17,567 nt of DNA from Pseudomonadota bacterium. GTDB taxonomy: Bacteria; Pseudomonadota; Alphaproteobacteria; Paracaedibacterales; CAITNM01. Under the pieces are notes generated by a model, which saw only the letters and a list, made by a program, of their open reading frames with translations, did not search any database and was not told the DNA's origin. This document shows, one piece after another, positions 8,367 through 14,915 of this stretch; the first letter of the stretch is position 1; each line of letters starts with the position of its first letter. The stretch spans positions 1 to 17,567 of the forward strand of contig JAPLON010000072.1 in the NCBI GenBank assembly GCA_026400695.1, given 5' to 3'. The translations under genes and the position numbers were made by a program.

Positions 8367-8421
8367 AGTATATCGAATATTAATTATCCAAAATTAAATG
8401 AAACTAGCAACAATAGTTGCA

Positions 8422-9054
8422 CTAAATAGTTCCTATGACCTCAAGAACTCCTTGAATAATGTACTGAGTAGCCATGGCCGCAACAATCACACCAAACACC
8501 CTTGTTAGTACATTCATACCAGTAACACCAAGAATTTTCATCAACCTTTCACCTAGTCGCATTGTAAAATATGTAATCAAAAGCACAAGCACAGCAAGCA
8601 ATACAACACATATTGAAGCAGTGTAGTTAATTCGTTCTGCCTCATGCATTAAAACCACAATTGATGTCATGGCACCAGGACCAGCAATTAACGGAATTGC
8701 CAATGGAAAAACAGAAATATCGTGACTAAACGTTGCTTCTTTTTCTTCGTCATCATTTGGAATACGTGACCCTGTTGGTTTCGCCATAACCATATCAATG
8801 CCTGCTAAAAATAGTAAGAAGCCACCAGCAATACGAAAAGCTGCTTGAGAAATCCCTAAAAGAGATAATAACTTTGCTCCTGCGGCAGCAAAAAACACCA
8901 ATAAAATAGCCCCGATTATGCAGGCTTTTTTTGCAGTTTTTGCCCTTTGCAATGAGCTATCATCACGGGTAAGAGATATAAATACCGGCACAATCATGAA
9001 TGGGTCAATAATTACCAATAAGGTAACAAAAGCTTGCGATAAAAATTCTAACAT
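8422..9054 (-). CDS. marC: MarC family integral membrane protein
   Basis: The 210-residue protein has six hydrophobic segments. Family phrases include FVTLLVIIDPFMIVPVFISLT at the N-terminus, AFRIAGGFLLFLAGIDMV near 71-88 and PLAIPLIAGPGAMTSIVVLM near 117-136. The early Asp-Pro and the IAGPG motif are MarC hallmarks. The family was once linked to multiple antibiotic resistance, but that role has not held up, and some relatives were proposed to move amino acids. The transported substrate is unknown. It is a single gene: the patatin-like gene downstream has its own putative promoter, and the upstream neighbour ends in a strong terminator. Confidence 0.92.
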   Translation of the reverse strand: MLEFLSQAFVTLLVIIDPFMIVPVFISLTRDDSSLQRAKTAKKACIIGAILLVFFAAAGAKLLSLLGISQAAFRIAGGFLLFLAGIDMVMAKPTGSRIPNDDEEKEATFSHDISVFPLAIPLIAGPGAMTSIVVLMHEAERINYTASICVVLLAVLVLLITYFTMRLGERLMKILGVTGMNVLTRVFGVIVAAMATQYIIQGVLEVIGTI

Positions 9055-9121
9055 TTTTTAGCTACTTTGCGCTTACCAGTAAAGCGTAGCATAATTTATC
9101 AAATAGTTAAGAGAGGTAAGT

Positions 9122-9155
9122 TAAAAAGCCTCTATACCTCGGTGGCATAAAGGCT
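9122..9155 (-). terminator. Rho-independent terminator after the 485-residue protein gene
   Basis: On the minus strand a 12-bp stem (AGCCTTTATGCC with GGTATAGAGGCT, two G-T wobbles) closes a 5-nt loop ACCGA and is followed by TTTTT. It starts 12 bp past the stop codon of the gene ending at 9167. Confidence 0.82.
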
Positions 9156-9166
9156 TAGTAAGCTTT

Positions 9167-10624
9167 TTACAATCTTGCACTAGCTCCCAGTTTTCTTATC
9201 ATTTCACTAAAGGCAGGACTTCCTGGTATAGGTAAATCCACCTCTTCAGCTTCAAAAGAACCAGCAGCCCTATTACTAGCTGGTGATTTTTTTTCTTTTT
9301 TCTTTTGTCTTTTGGCTCCTGGCTCCACGTCATCTGACGCAGCAGCTACTGCTCCACCCATATCTTCAAATGTAAAATGTTTGGGTTTTATTCTACTCTT
9401 TTTTTTACTCAGAGGAGTTACAAATTCTCTTGCTAACGCTTCTGCCACACTTGATGAAACCATTGCAGTATTTAGAGATCCTGAAACTTCTTCATCATCT
9501 GAATAATCAGAAATGCGCTTTTTTTTCGTTCTCTTCCTCTTTTTTCGTGAGAAAAAATCATCATCTGAATCTTCGGCTTCTGCAACAGAAGATAAAGGAA
9601 CCGCCTCCAGTGCAGGCAAATCATCCATGGCAACCGGTGAGTGTTGCTCCACATCGTCCATAGAAGCTGAAACCACTTCCATTTCTATTTTTTGCATTCC
9701 CGTAGCCGGTGCAATCTCTGCAGCTGGCATTGCTGCTGGCACATTGCCCAACACAGCATCAAATAAAGGAATCGCCTCCAGTGCAGGCAAATCATCCATG
9801 GCTGCTGGAGCTGCCTGTCTCTGATCAATTTCACGCTTCATTGCTTCTAACGGCAAACGTAACTGCCTTTCTTCTTCCTTAAGCGCAGCAGAATTTCCAT
9901 TAGGCAAACTATCATCTAAGTGAGCTAAAGCACCACCTGACACCCCCTCACCTGCTTCTCCTGTAGCTCCTCCTCCTCCCCCTCCCCCTACGCCACCTCT
10001 AGGGCTAGGGTAAGGCAACATTTTTGCTGCTATCTCGTAATCTTCTTCCAAACTACCAGTCGGAGAATACCCCCACCTAAGAATTAAACCAGCAATTTCC
10101 ACCCTACATTGTTTCCTATCTCTAATACTCCTAGATTCCATAAAAAGATCATAAATTTTGCGCAATTTTTCTTCTTTTTCAGAATCCTCAAAACCATCTT
10201 GTTTTACTAGATACTCTAGTTTTTTTAATCTTATTTTTGCACCACTTGCACAAAAAAGTGCTCTATCTTCTTCAGACATAGGTAAAGATTCAACAACGTT
10301 TATTAAACTCAGGCACTTATTGTAGTCTTCCCAATCTGTTTCAACACCATCATCTTTTTTTGGCACGTAATTACTCCATGCTAATAGTTGGCAAAACCCA
10401 CGTGTTAGTTGAAAAACTTGCTCCTCCACGTTTGGATTTTTACGTTTTAATCTTTTTAATTTTCTGGTTGTTTGCTTAACATCAGAAAATTTACCTACTA
10501 TTTTTCTAATCTCCTCCGAAAGAGAACCTAATTCTGAATGCCTATCGTCACTACCATATGCTTGGGCCCATAGATACCCCACAGCAAATGTAAATACCTT
10601 AAATAGATTCTTTCTTACTAACAT
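9167..10624 (-). CDS. Unrecognised exported protein with acidic and Lys/Arg-rich (NLS-like) tracts
   Basis: I do not recognise this 485-residue protein. It begins with a plausible signal peptide (LFKVFTFAVGYLWAQAYG, cleavage near 24). Residues 25-205 are charged and helix-prone, with a Lys/Arg-rich stretch at 54-63. Residues 211-232 are a glycine-rich linker holding seven glycines in a row. Residues 240-485 look disordered: an acidic run (EDSDDD, 351-356) is followed by a basic cluster KKRKRTKKKR (361-370) and then SDDEE, and a second basic cluster KRQKKKEKK lies at 438-446. MDDLPALEA(I/V)PL occurs twice, at 276-287 and 333-344. The basic clusters resemble eukaryotic nuclear-localisation signals, so a secreted effector is possible. 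A bacterial nucleic-acid-binding or low-complexity envelope protein is an alternative. The strong terminator, the single frame of this length and the leader favour a real gene. Confidence 0.7.
   Translation of the reverse strand: MLVRKNLFKVFTFAVGYLWAQAYGSDDRHSELGSLSEEIRKIVGKFSDVKQTTRKLKRLKRKNPNVEEQVFQLTRGFCQLLAWSNYVPKKDDGVETDWEDYNKCLSLINVVESLPMSEEDRALFCASGAKIRLKKLEYLVKQDGFEDSEKEEKLRKIYDLFMESRSIRDRKQCRVEIAGLILRWGYSPTGSLEEDYEIAAKMLPYPSPRGGVGGGGGGGATGEAGEGVSGGALAHLDDSLPNGNSAALKEEERQLRLPLEAMKREIDQRQAAPAAMDDLPALEAIPLFDAVLGNVPAAMPAAEIAPATGMQKIEMEVVSASMDDVEQHSPVAMDDLPALEAVPLSSVAEAEDSDDDFFSRKKRKRTKKKRISDYSDDEEVSGSLNTAMVSSSVAEALAREFVTPLSKKKSRIKPKHFTFEDMGGAVAAASDDVEPGAKRQKKKEKKSPASNRAAGSFEAEEVDLPIPGSPAFSEMIRKLGASARL
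9592..9631. repeat. 40-bp direct repeat, copy 1 (within the 485-residue protein gene)
   Basis: It matches 9763-9802 at 39 of 40 positions (C at 9601 against T at 9772). The offset is 171 bp, exactly 57 codons, so the reading frame is kept. It encodes the second copy of MDDLPALEA(I/V)PL in the protein. Confidence 0.95.
9763..9802. repeat. 40-bp direct repeat, copy 2 (within the 485-residue protein gene)
   Basis: Partner of 9592-9631 with one mismatch. The near identity at DNA level points to a recent in-frame segmental duplication rather than protein-level convergence. Confidence 0.95.
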
Positions 10625-10732
10625 TATTACTCCACTTTGTGTGTTTATAAAAGTTTAGAACAGAAACCTAGCACACAAGCAAAAAATGTAAAGAACTTTT
10701 TAAATAATTAAACAACATTAATATCATGAACA

Positions 10733-10747
10733 TTAACAATTTATTAA
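10733..10747. promoter_or_regulatory. CtrA-type box TTAACAATTTATTAA in the divergent intergenic region
   Basis: A perfect TTAA-N7-TTAA sits in the 278-bp gap between the 485-residue protein gene (start 109 bp away) and rpmB (start 156 bp away). Several more TTAA words lie close by (10700, 10708, 10718). The box is palindromic, so it does not tell which gene it serves. The position is consistent with control of the exported-protein gene, whose promoter I could not otherwise define. Confidence 0.4.
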
Positions 10748-10843
10748 CCACTGCGCGACTTTACTAAAGCAATATGGCGTTAACCCCATGTGCACTTTAA
10801 TTCAATAAATGAAAGATATTTTTAACAACCATTGAATTCACAC

Positions 10844-10874
10844 TTGACTTACCCCAGTCCTTTCGTGCTATATA
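10844..10874 (+). promoter_or_regulatory. Candidate sigma70 promoter of rpmB
   Basis: A -35 TTGACT (10844-10849) is followed by a TATATA -10 (10869-10874) with a 19-bp spacer. The spacer is long, and the overlapping word CTATAT would give 18 bp. It lies 29 bp before the rpmB start, which has a good Shine-Dalgarno (AAGGAAAG, 10889-10896). Confidence 0.5.
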
Positions 10875-10902
10875 TTCAATAAAATGTTAAGGAAAGATAT
10901 AT

Positions 10903-11193
10903 ATGGCTCGTCGTTGTGCATTAACTGGAAAAGGTGTTTTGTTTGGTCATAATGTAAGCCACGCAAATAACAAATCAAATCGTCGTTACTTGCCTAACTT
11001 GCAGAATGTGTCTTTTTTAAGTGAGGCTCTTGGCAGAACAATTAGCCTTAGACTTTCAACTCGTGCTATTCGTACTGTTGAATTTCATGGTGGGTTAGAC
11101 CCTTATCTAATTACAACACCAAATCGTAAATTAACTGCTGAAATTTTACCTTTAAAAAAAGTTATCTTAAGAAATCTTGCAGCAAAGAAATAG
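10903..11193 (+). CDS. rpmB: 50S ribosomal protein L28
   Basis: The 96-residue protein is a full-length alphaproteobacterial-type L28. It opens with MARRCALTGKGVLFGHNVSHA, continues with NNKSNRRYLPNLQ and the IRLSTRAIRTVE-like segment (here LRLSTRAIRTVEFHGG), and ends in a lysine-rich tail. L28 binds 23S rRNA and helps assemble the large subunit. It has its own likely promoter and a good ribosome-binding site. Downstream genes on the same strand follow closely, so partial read-through is possible. Confidence 0.97.
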   Translation: MARRCALTGKGVLFGHNVSHANNKSNRRYLPNLQNVSFLSEALGRTISLRLSTRAIRTVEFHGGLDPYLITTPNRKLTAEILPLKKVILRNLAAKK

Positions 11194-11208
11194 GCGTTTT
11201 GCTTTTTT
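11181..11208 (+). terminator. Weak candidate terminator or attenuator after rpmB
   Basis: AGCAAA (11181-11186) can pair with TTTGCT (11198-11203), and six T residues end directly before the next ATG at 11209. The stem is short, AT-rich and overlaps the rpmB stop, so it may at most lower read-through into the next gene. Confidence 0.3.
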
Positions 11209-11979
11209 ATGGTAGGTGCGCAGAAAATACAAACAACAAGTGCGCCTATATTTGAGCTTTTCAAATGTGTCTCTGTAAGCAGTCTTGACCACCAGGTTAG
11301 CCAATTACTGCCTGGTGATTATTTTGTAGTTGATGTTGATGATACCTTGATTGCCACACAGGCAATGATGTTTCGCCCCCATTCACCGTTTTACGAATTC
11401 ATTGATAAACTTAAAAAACAAAGCCCTAAAAATGTTGCCGATATTATATCTACCTGGCGCCTCAATCGTAAAAGCATATTAGTTGAACCGCAGTGGCCAG
11501 AAATTTTACGGAACTTAAGGAACAGGGGCGTCACCGTATTAGCTTTAACCCAAGTCAATACTGGGAGTTTTGGAAAAATAGCATCTGTTGAAAAATGGCG
11601 CGCAGCCGAGCTTAACCAAATGCAACTAAACTTTAGCCCATATGCTGTGCATGAAATTGAAACCATAATAGAACACAATGAACCCGCCACCCTATTTCAA
11701 GGAATCTTATTCACTGGAACACATTCCAAAGCAAATGTTTTAGAAGCATTCATAAATAAATACCAACGTCCAACAAGAGTAATGTTTTTTGATGATCGTC
11801 TACACCAAGTTGAAAACATCTTTGAATTTTGCAAAACCGCAAATATTCCATATAATGGCTACCATTACTTAGGAGCAACCCAGTTGCCTTACAAACCAGA
11901 AATGGATTTAGGCGCTATTCAAACCCAAATGATCCTTAATCAAGAATGGGCTGAAGACGATCAAATACAAAAAAATTAA
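11209..11979 (+). CDS. DUF2608 family HAD-like protein
   Basis: The 256-residue protein carries HAD motif I as DVDDTLI (Asp42, Asp44, Thr46 matching DxDxT). The DUF2608 features are PQWPEILRNLRNRGVTVLALTQ near 86-107, a GILFTGTHSKANVL segment with a candidate motif-III lysine near 165-178, and VMFFDDRLHQVENI with the acidic motif-IV pair near 191-204. The family is common in intracellular bacteria such as Rickettsia, Legionella and Chlamydiae and is presumed to be a phosphatase of unknown substrate. No signal peptide is evident here, unlike in many family members. The start lacks a Shine-Dalgarno and is preceded by a T-run, so translation may be weak or coupled. The next gene starts 8 bp after its stop. 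Confidence 0.85.
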   Translation: MVGAQKIQTTSAPIFELFKCVSVSSLDHQVSQLLPGDYFVVDVDDTLIATQAMMFRPHSPFYEFIDKLKKQSPKNVADIISTWRLNRKSILVEPQWPEILRNLRNRGVTVLALTQVNTGSFGKIASVEKWRAAELNQMQLNFSPYAVHEIETIIEHNEPATLFQGILFTGTHSKANVLEAFINKYQRPTRVMFFDDRLHQVENIFEFCKTANIPYNGYHYLGATQLPYKPEMDLGAIQTQMILNQEWAEDDQIQKN

Positions 11980-11987
11980 GAGTAATA

Positions 11988-12740
11988 ATGGACACCTTTC
12001 TTACAGAAACAATCAAATACTTAGGCACAACATCCCCTGAAATACTATTAGTATTGGGCTTTTTAATTTGCATGGTTTTCATTTTAATTAGTTTTCGCTA
12101 TTTCGGCAGCTATGGGTTAGTATGCTACAGCGTAGTGGCAGTGATTATAGCTAATCTGCAGGTACTAAAACTCGGCGTTTTTTCTTTCTTTAATGAGCCA
12201 GTAGCGCTTGGTACAATTGTATTTACCACCTTATTTACTACTAGCGACTTAATAACCGAACACTATGGGGAAAAATTAGCAAAAAAAACTATTTACTTAA
12301 CTTTCCTATTACAAGTTTCTGTAATGTTTAGCATGCTGGTAGTAATTGCCCACCCAGAAGTTGGTGCACAAACGAGTGATGTACAAACCAGTTTACAAAC
12401 TTTGTTTACCCCATCATTAAGAATATTAGTCGCAAGCATTATTTCGTTTATGATCTCGCAAAATATTGATATCAGCATTTTTGCTTATTTTAAAAATCTC
12501 CATGGAAAAAATTTATTATGGTTTCGTGGCAACGTATCAACCTTAATTTCAGGCACTATTGATACTTTCATTTTTAGTATTTTAGCGTGGATTATACTTT
12601 CGCCAACGCCCATAGCATTTACCACTGTATTAGTTGGATTTATTGGCTTTTCGCAAGGTGTAAGAATGTTAGTATCGATATTATCAACCCCGTTACTTTA
12701 TTTAAGCTATCGTTTAAAGGATAAAAATCATGACCTTTAA
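11988..12740 (+). CDS. yhhQ: Queuosine precursor transporter, YhhQ/VUT family
   Basis: This 250-residue membrane protein has six or seven hydrophobic segments. YhhQ family phrases include TTLFTTSDLITEHYGEKLAKKTIYL (about 79-103), RILVASIISFMISQNIDISIFAYFK (about 144-168) and WFRGNVSTLISGTIDTFIFSILAW (about 177-200). The family imports 7-deazaguanine precursors of queuosine: preQ0/preQ1 in E. coli, queuine in Chlamydia. The gene overlaps the tgt start by 11 bp, so transporter and transglycosylase are made together. This gives strong context for the substrate class. Which base is taken up is discussed in the findings. Confidence 0.93.
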   Translation: MDTFLTETIKYLGTTSPEILLVLGFLICMVFILISFRYFGSYGLVCYSVVAVIIANLQVLKLGVFSFFNEPVALGTIVFTTLFTTSDLITEHYGEKLAKKTIYLTFLLQVSVMFSMLVVIAHPEVGAQTSDVQTSLQTLFTPSLRILVASIISFMISQNIDISIFAYFKNLHGKNLLWFRGNVSTLISGTIDTFIFSILAWIILSPTPIAFTTVLVGFIGFSQGVRMLVSILSTPLLYLSYRLKDKNHDL

Positions 12741-13908
12741 ATTCACAATTGATAAAGCATCTAGCCAAGGACGCTTGGGAACCCTGACTACTCCTCATGG
12801 AACAGTGCAGACACCGGCTTTCATATTTTGTGCAACAAAAGCCGCAATGAAGTCTGTTACCCCTGTACAAATGCGTGCCACCGAAACCCAGATAATTTTA
12901 GCCAACACCTACCACCTAATGCTACAACCTGGCGGCGAAACAGTCGCAAAACTCGGGGGCCTCCAAAAAATGACCGGGTGGAACGGTCCCATGCTAACTG
13001 ATTCAGGCGGCTTTCAAATTTTTAGCCTAGGACACGGATCTGTTGCAAATGAAGTTAAAGGAAGGCGTTCAACCAATCGCCCAAAAACCCTTTTAAAAAT
13101 TAGCGAACAAGGTGCAAAATTTAAATCATACATTGACGGGCGCACTTATTTTTTAACCCCAGAAGAATCAGTTCGCATCCAACGTAATTTAGGGGCAGAC
13201 CTAATTGTGGTGCTTGATGAATGCACCCCATTCCATGTTGAAAAAGCTTACACACAAGAGTCTATGCGCATGAGCCACCGCTGGGGGTTACGCAGCCTAG
13301 AAGAATGGCAAAATCACGATAACGGCACCCAAAAGCTTTACGGAATAGTCCAAGGTGGCGTGTACCCTGAACTACGCCAAGAAAGTTGTGAGTTTGTAAA
13401 CGAACACAATTTTTTTGGTATAGCTGTAGGTGGATCCCTTGGTGCAGACAAACAACAAATGCATGATGTCGTTTCCATGACAATGAATTTAGTACGTAAA
13501 GACCGCCCCGTTCACTTATTAGGTATTGGTGGCGTATCTGATATTTTTTCCGGCGTACGCCAAGGAATTGATACTTTTGATTGCGTTCACCCTACCCGCT
13601 TAGCACGCCACGGTGGCGCATTAGTCAAGCCAAGCAATAACCCAAAGCCTACCCGCGAGCACATCAATTTACGTAATGGCTTTTACGCCCAAGACAACTT
13701 GCCAATTGAACCAGATTGCGCTTGCGAAACCTGTTCTTTCGCTAGTAAGGGATACTTGCACCACTTACTAAAAGCTCAAGAAGCTGTGGCTATGACCCTT
13801 ATTTCTATTCACAATATTTACTTTATAAACAAATTAATGCAAGCAATTCGCCAAGCTTTAAAGGATGATACCATTGACAATTGTCAGAAATATTGGTCGA
13901 ATCCTTGA
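12730..13908 (+). CDS. tgt: tRNA-guanine(34) transglycosylase (Tgt), possibly queuine-using
   Basis: Tgt swaps guanine 34 of GUN-anticodon tRNAs for a 7-deazaguanine base. At 392 residues all core elements are present: Asp91 in DSGGFQIFSL, Asp163 in DECTPF, nucleophile Asp284 in DTFDCVHPTR, and the zinc site Cys330, Cys332, Cys335 and His361. Two features differ from E. coli and Zymomonas Tgt. First, there is a longer segment at about 101-123 between the FSL and ISEQG blocks. Second, the substrate loop reads GGSLGAD (234-240) where preQ1 enzymes have GGLAVGE, placing Gly238 at the Zymomonas Val233 position. Glycine there is associated with queuine use. The gene overlaps yhhQ by 11 bp. The 3' end also holds a putative ctrA promoter. 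Confidence 0.96.
   Translation: MTFKFTIDKASSQGRLGTLTTPHGTVQTPAFIFCATKAAMKSVTPVQMRATETQIILANTYHLMLQPGGETVAKLGGLQKMTGWNGPMLTDSGGFQIFSLGHGSVANEVKGRRSTNRPKTLLKISEQGAKFKSYIDGRTYFLTPEESVRIQRNLGADLIVVLDECTPFHVEKAYTQESMRMSHRWGLRSLEEWQNHDNGTQKLYGIVQGGVYPELRQESCEFVNEHNFFGIAVGGSLGADKQQMHDVVSMTMNLVRKDRPVHLLGIGGVSDIFSGVRQGIDTFDCVHPTRLARHGGALVKPSNNPKPTREHINLRNGFYAQDNLPIEPDCACETCSFASKGYLHHLLKAQEAVAMTLISIHNIYFINKLMQAIRQALKDDTIDNCQKYWSNP
13874..13902 (+). promoter_or_regulatory. Candidate upstream ctrA promoter with a GANTC site over the -10
   Basis: TTGACA (13874-13879, perfect -35) is followed by a 17-bp spacer and TCGAAT (13897-13902, 4/6 to TATAAT). The site GAATC (13899-13903, GANTC) overlaps the -10, where CcrM-type adenine methylation could influence it. 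The -35 is part of a 12-bp palindrome, TGACAATTGTCA (13875-13886). The element sits inside the 3' end of tgt, so its sequence is partly constrained by coding. Confidence 0.45.
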
Positions 13909-13912
13909 AAAA

Positions 13913-13947
13913 TTAATAGAAGTTAATAATTCGTTAATTTCTGTTAA
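13913..13947. promoter_or_regulatory. Phased array of four TTAA half-sites (CtrA autoregulation candidate)
   Basis: TTAA occurs at 13913, 13923, 13934 and 13944, spaced 10, 11 and 10 bp, about one helical turn each. The central pair forms a perfect CtrA box, TTAATAATTCGTTAA (13923-13937); the outer pairs have 6-bp gaps. A further TTAA is at 13972. The array is in the 120-bp gap before ctrA, directly after the -10 of the upstream promoter candidate, where bound CtrA would block that promoter. Confidence 0.6.
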
Positions 13948-14028
13948 CAACAATAGAAAATAAACTATTCGTTAAAATCTAAAATTTTTGATATTATTAG
14001 ACAATGATAGAGAAATTGTGGTTATCAA

Positions 14029-14793
14029 ATGCGGATTTTACTTATAGAAGATGACTCAGCAACAGCGAAAAGCCTGACTAACACCCTAAAGTCTGAAGGT
14101 TTTGTAGTTGATTGTACTGATCTTGGTGAAGATGGCCTTGAAATTGGTAAACTTTACGAATACGACTTAATCGTTCTTGATTTAATGCTACCAGATATGG
14201 ATGGCTTTGAATTATTACGTCGCCTACGCGCAGCTCAAGTTAAAACCCCAGTACTAGTGCTTTCAGGCCTTAGCGATACTGAAGACAAAGTCAAAGGCTT
14301 TGGATTTGGCGCCGACGATTATTTAACTAAACCATTTAGCAAAAGTGAACTATTAGCGCGTGTACATGCTATAGTACGCCGTTCTCGTGGTCACAGCGAT
14401 TCCATAATTCGCGCTGGTAGGTTAGTAATTAGTTTACAAAATCGTACAGCTTGCGTTGATAACGTGATTGTTAATTTAACCGGTAAAGAATACGCCATAT
14501 TAGAATTACTAGCACTTCGCAAAGGTGCCACCTTAACCAAAGAAATGTTTTTAAACCACCTATACGGCGGTATGGATGAACCAGAACTAAAAATTATTGA
14601 TGTTTTCATTTGCAAATTACGCCGTAAATTAGGCGAAGCTTTAGGTGATGATAGTATTATCGAAACAGTTTGGGGCCGTGGCTACGTATTACGCGACTCT
14701 GACAGCGATCAAATATTTTCAGCAGGCGGCGGTGAAGAAGTGATTCAAGCTAAGTCATTGAGCGCCGTTGCAGAACAATTTACGGCTGTGTAA
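14029..14793 (+). CDS. ctrA: Cell-cycle transcriptional regulator CtrA
   Basis: CtrA is the master response regulator of alphaproteobacteria. The receiver domain (1-120) has the acidic pair Glu7-Asp8-Asp9 in LLIEDDSATA, phosphoacceptor Asp51 in LIVLDLMLPDMDGFELLRRLR, and Lys101 in YLTKPF. The OmpR-type winged-helix domain (about 125-233) includes LTGKEYAILELLALRKGATLTKEMFLNHLYGGMDEPE, VFICKLRRKL and ETVWGRGYVL, all close to CtrA. The protein is 254 residues against about 231 in Caulobacter. The extra C-terminal part (about 234-254) ends in Ala-Val rather than Ala-Ala. The upstream TTAA array suggests autoregulation. No Shine-Dalgarno is obvious before the ATG. The identity is strong; control of division timing by phosphorelay and proteolysis is inferred from relatives. 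Confidence 0.95.
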   Translation: MRILLIEDDSATAKSLTNTLKSEGFVVDCTDLGEDGLEIGKLYEYDLIVLDLMLPDMDGFELLRRLRAAQVKTPVLVLSGLSDTEDKVKGFGFGADDYLTKPFSKSELLARVHAIVRRSRGHSDSIIRAGRLVISLQNRTACVDNVIVNLTGKEYAILELLALRKGATLTKEMFLNHLYGGMDEPELKIIDVFICKLRRKLGEALGDDSIIETVWGRGYVLRDSDSDQIFSAGGGEEVIQAKSLSAVAEQFTAV

Positions 14794-14809
14794 GCCTGAT
14801 GTTACTGTT

Positions 14810-14829
14810 CGACGTCCCGCGGTCAAGCC
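14810..14829. repeat. Partial or rearranged copy of the CCCGCGG palindromic repeat
   Basis: CGACGTCCCGCGGTCAAGCC joins the left flank of the reverse-orientation element (CGACGTCCCGCGG, as at 15479) to the centre of the forward-orientation element (TCAAGCC, as at 15354). The right half is missing. It lies 16 bp after the ctrA stop. Confidence 0.75.
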
Positions 14830-14881
14830 AATAAGTATCTACACAAGTGCACTTTCCAGATATAAAATTGGCATATAGACG

Positions 14882-14902
14882 TACCGCGGTTTAACCGCGG
14901 TA
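14882..14902. repeat. Hairpin of two 10-bp arms before the GIY-YIG gene
   Basis: TACCGCGGTT and AACCGCGGTA are perfect inverted arms around one central T. There is no T-run after it, so it is not a standard terminator. It ends 13 bp before the GIY-YIG start and is related in its CCGCGG core to the other palindromes of this island. Confidence 0.8.
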
Positions 14903-14915
14903 TCAAGGTTAATAT

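Noticed and set aside
8407..8420. GCAAC/GTTGC hairpin as a marC terminator
   Set aside because: The stem is only 5 bp and lacks an adjacent T-run on the minus strand.
9513..9824. Plus-strand frames opposite the 485-residue protein gene
   Set aside because: Ser/Thr/Ala-rich translations are the antisense of repeats and low-complexity codons; the minus frame has the leader and terminator.
11988..12740. preQ1 riboswitch before yhhQ
   Set aside because: Only 8 bp separate the previous stop from the start, leaving no room for a leader aptamer.
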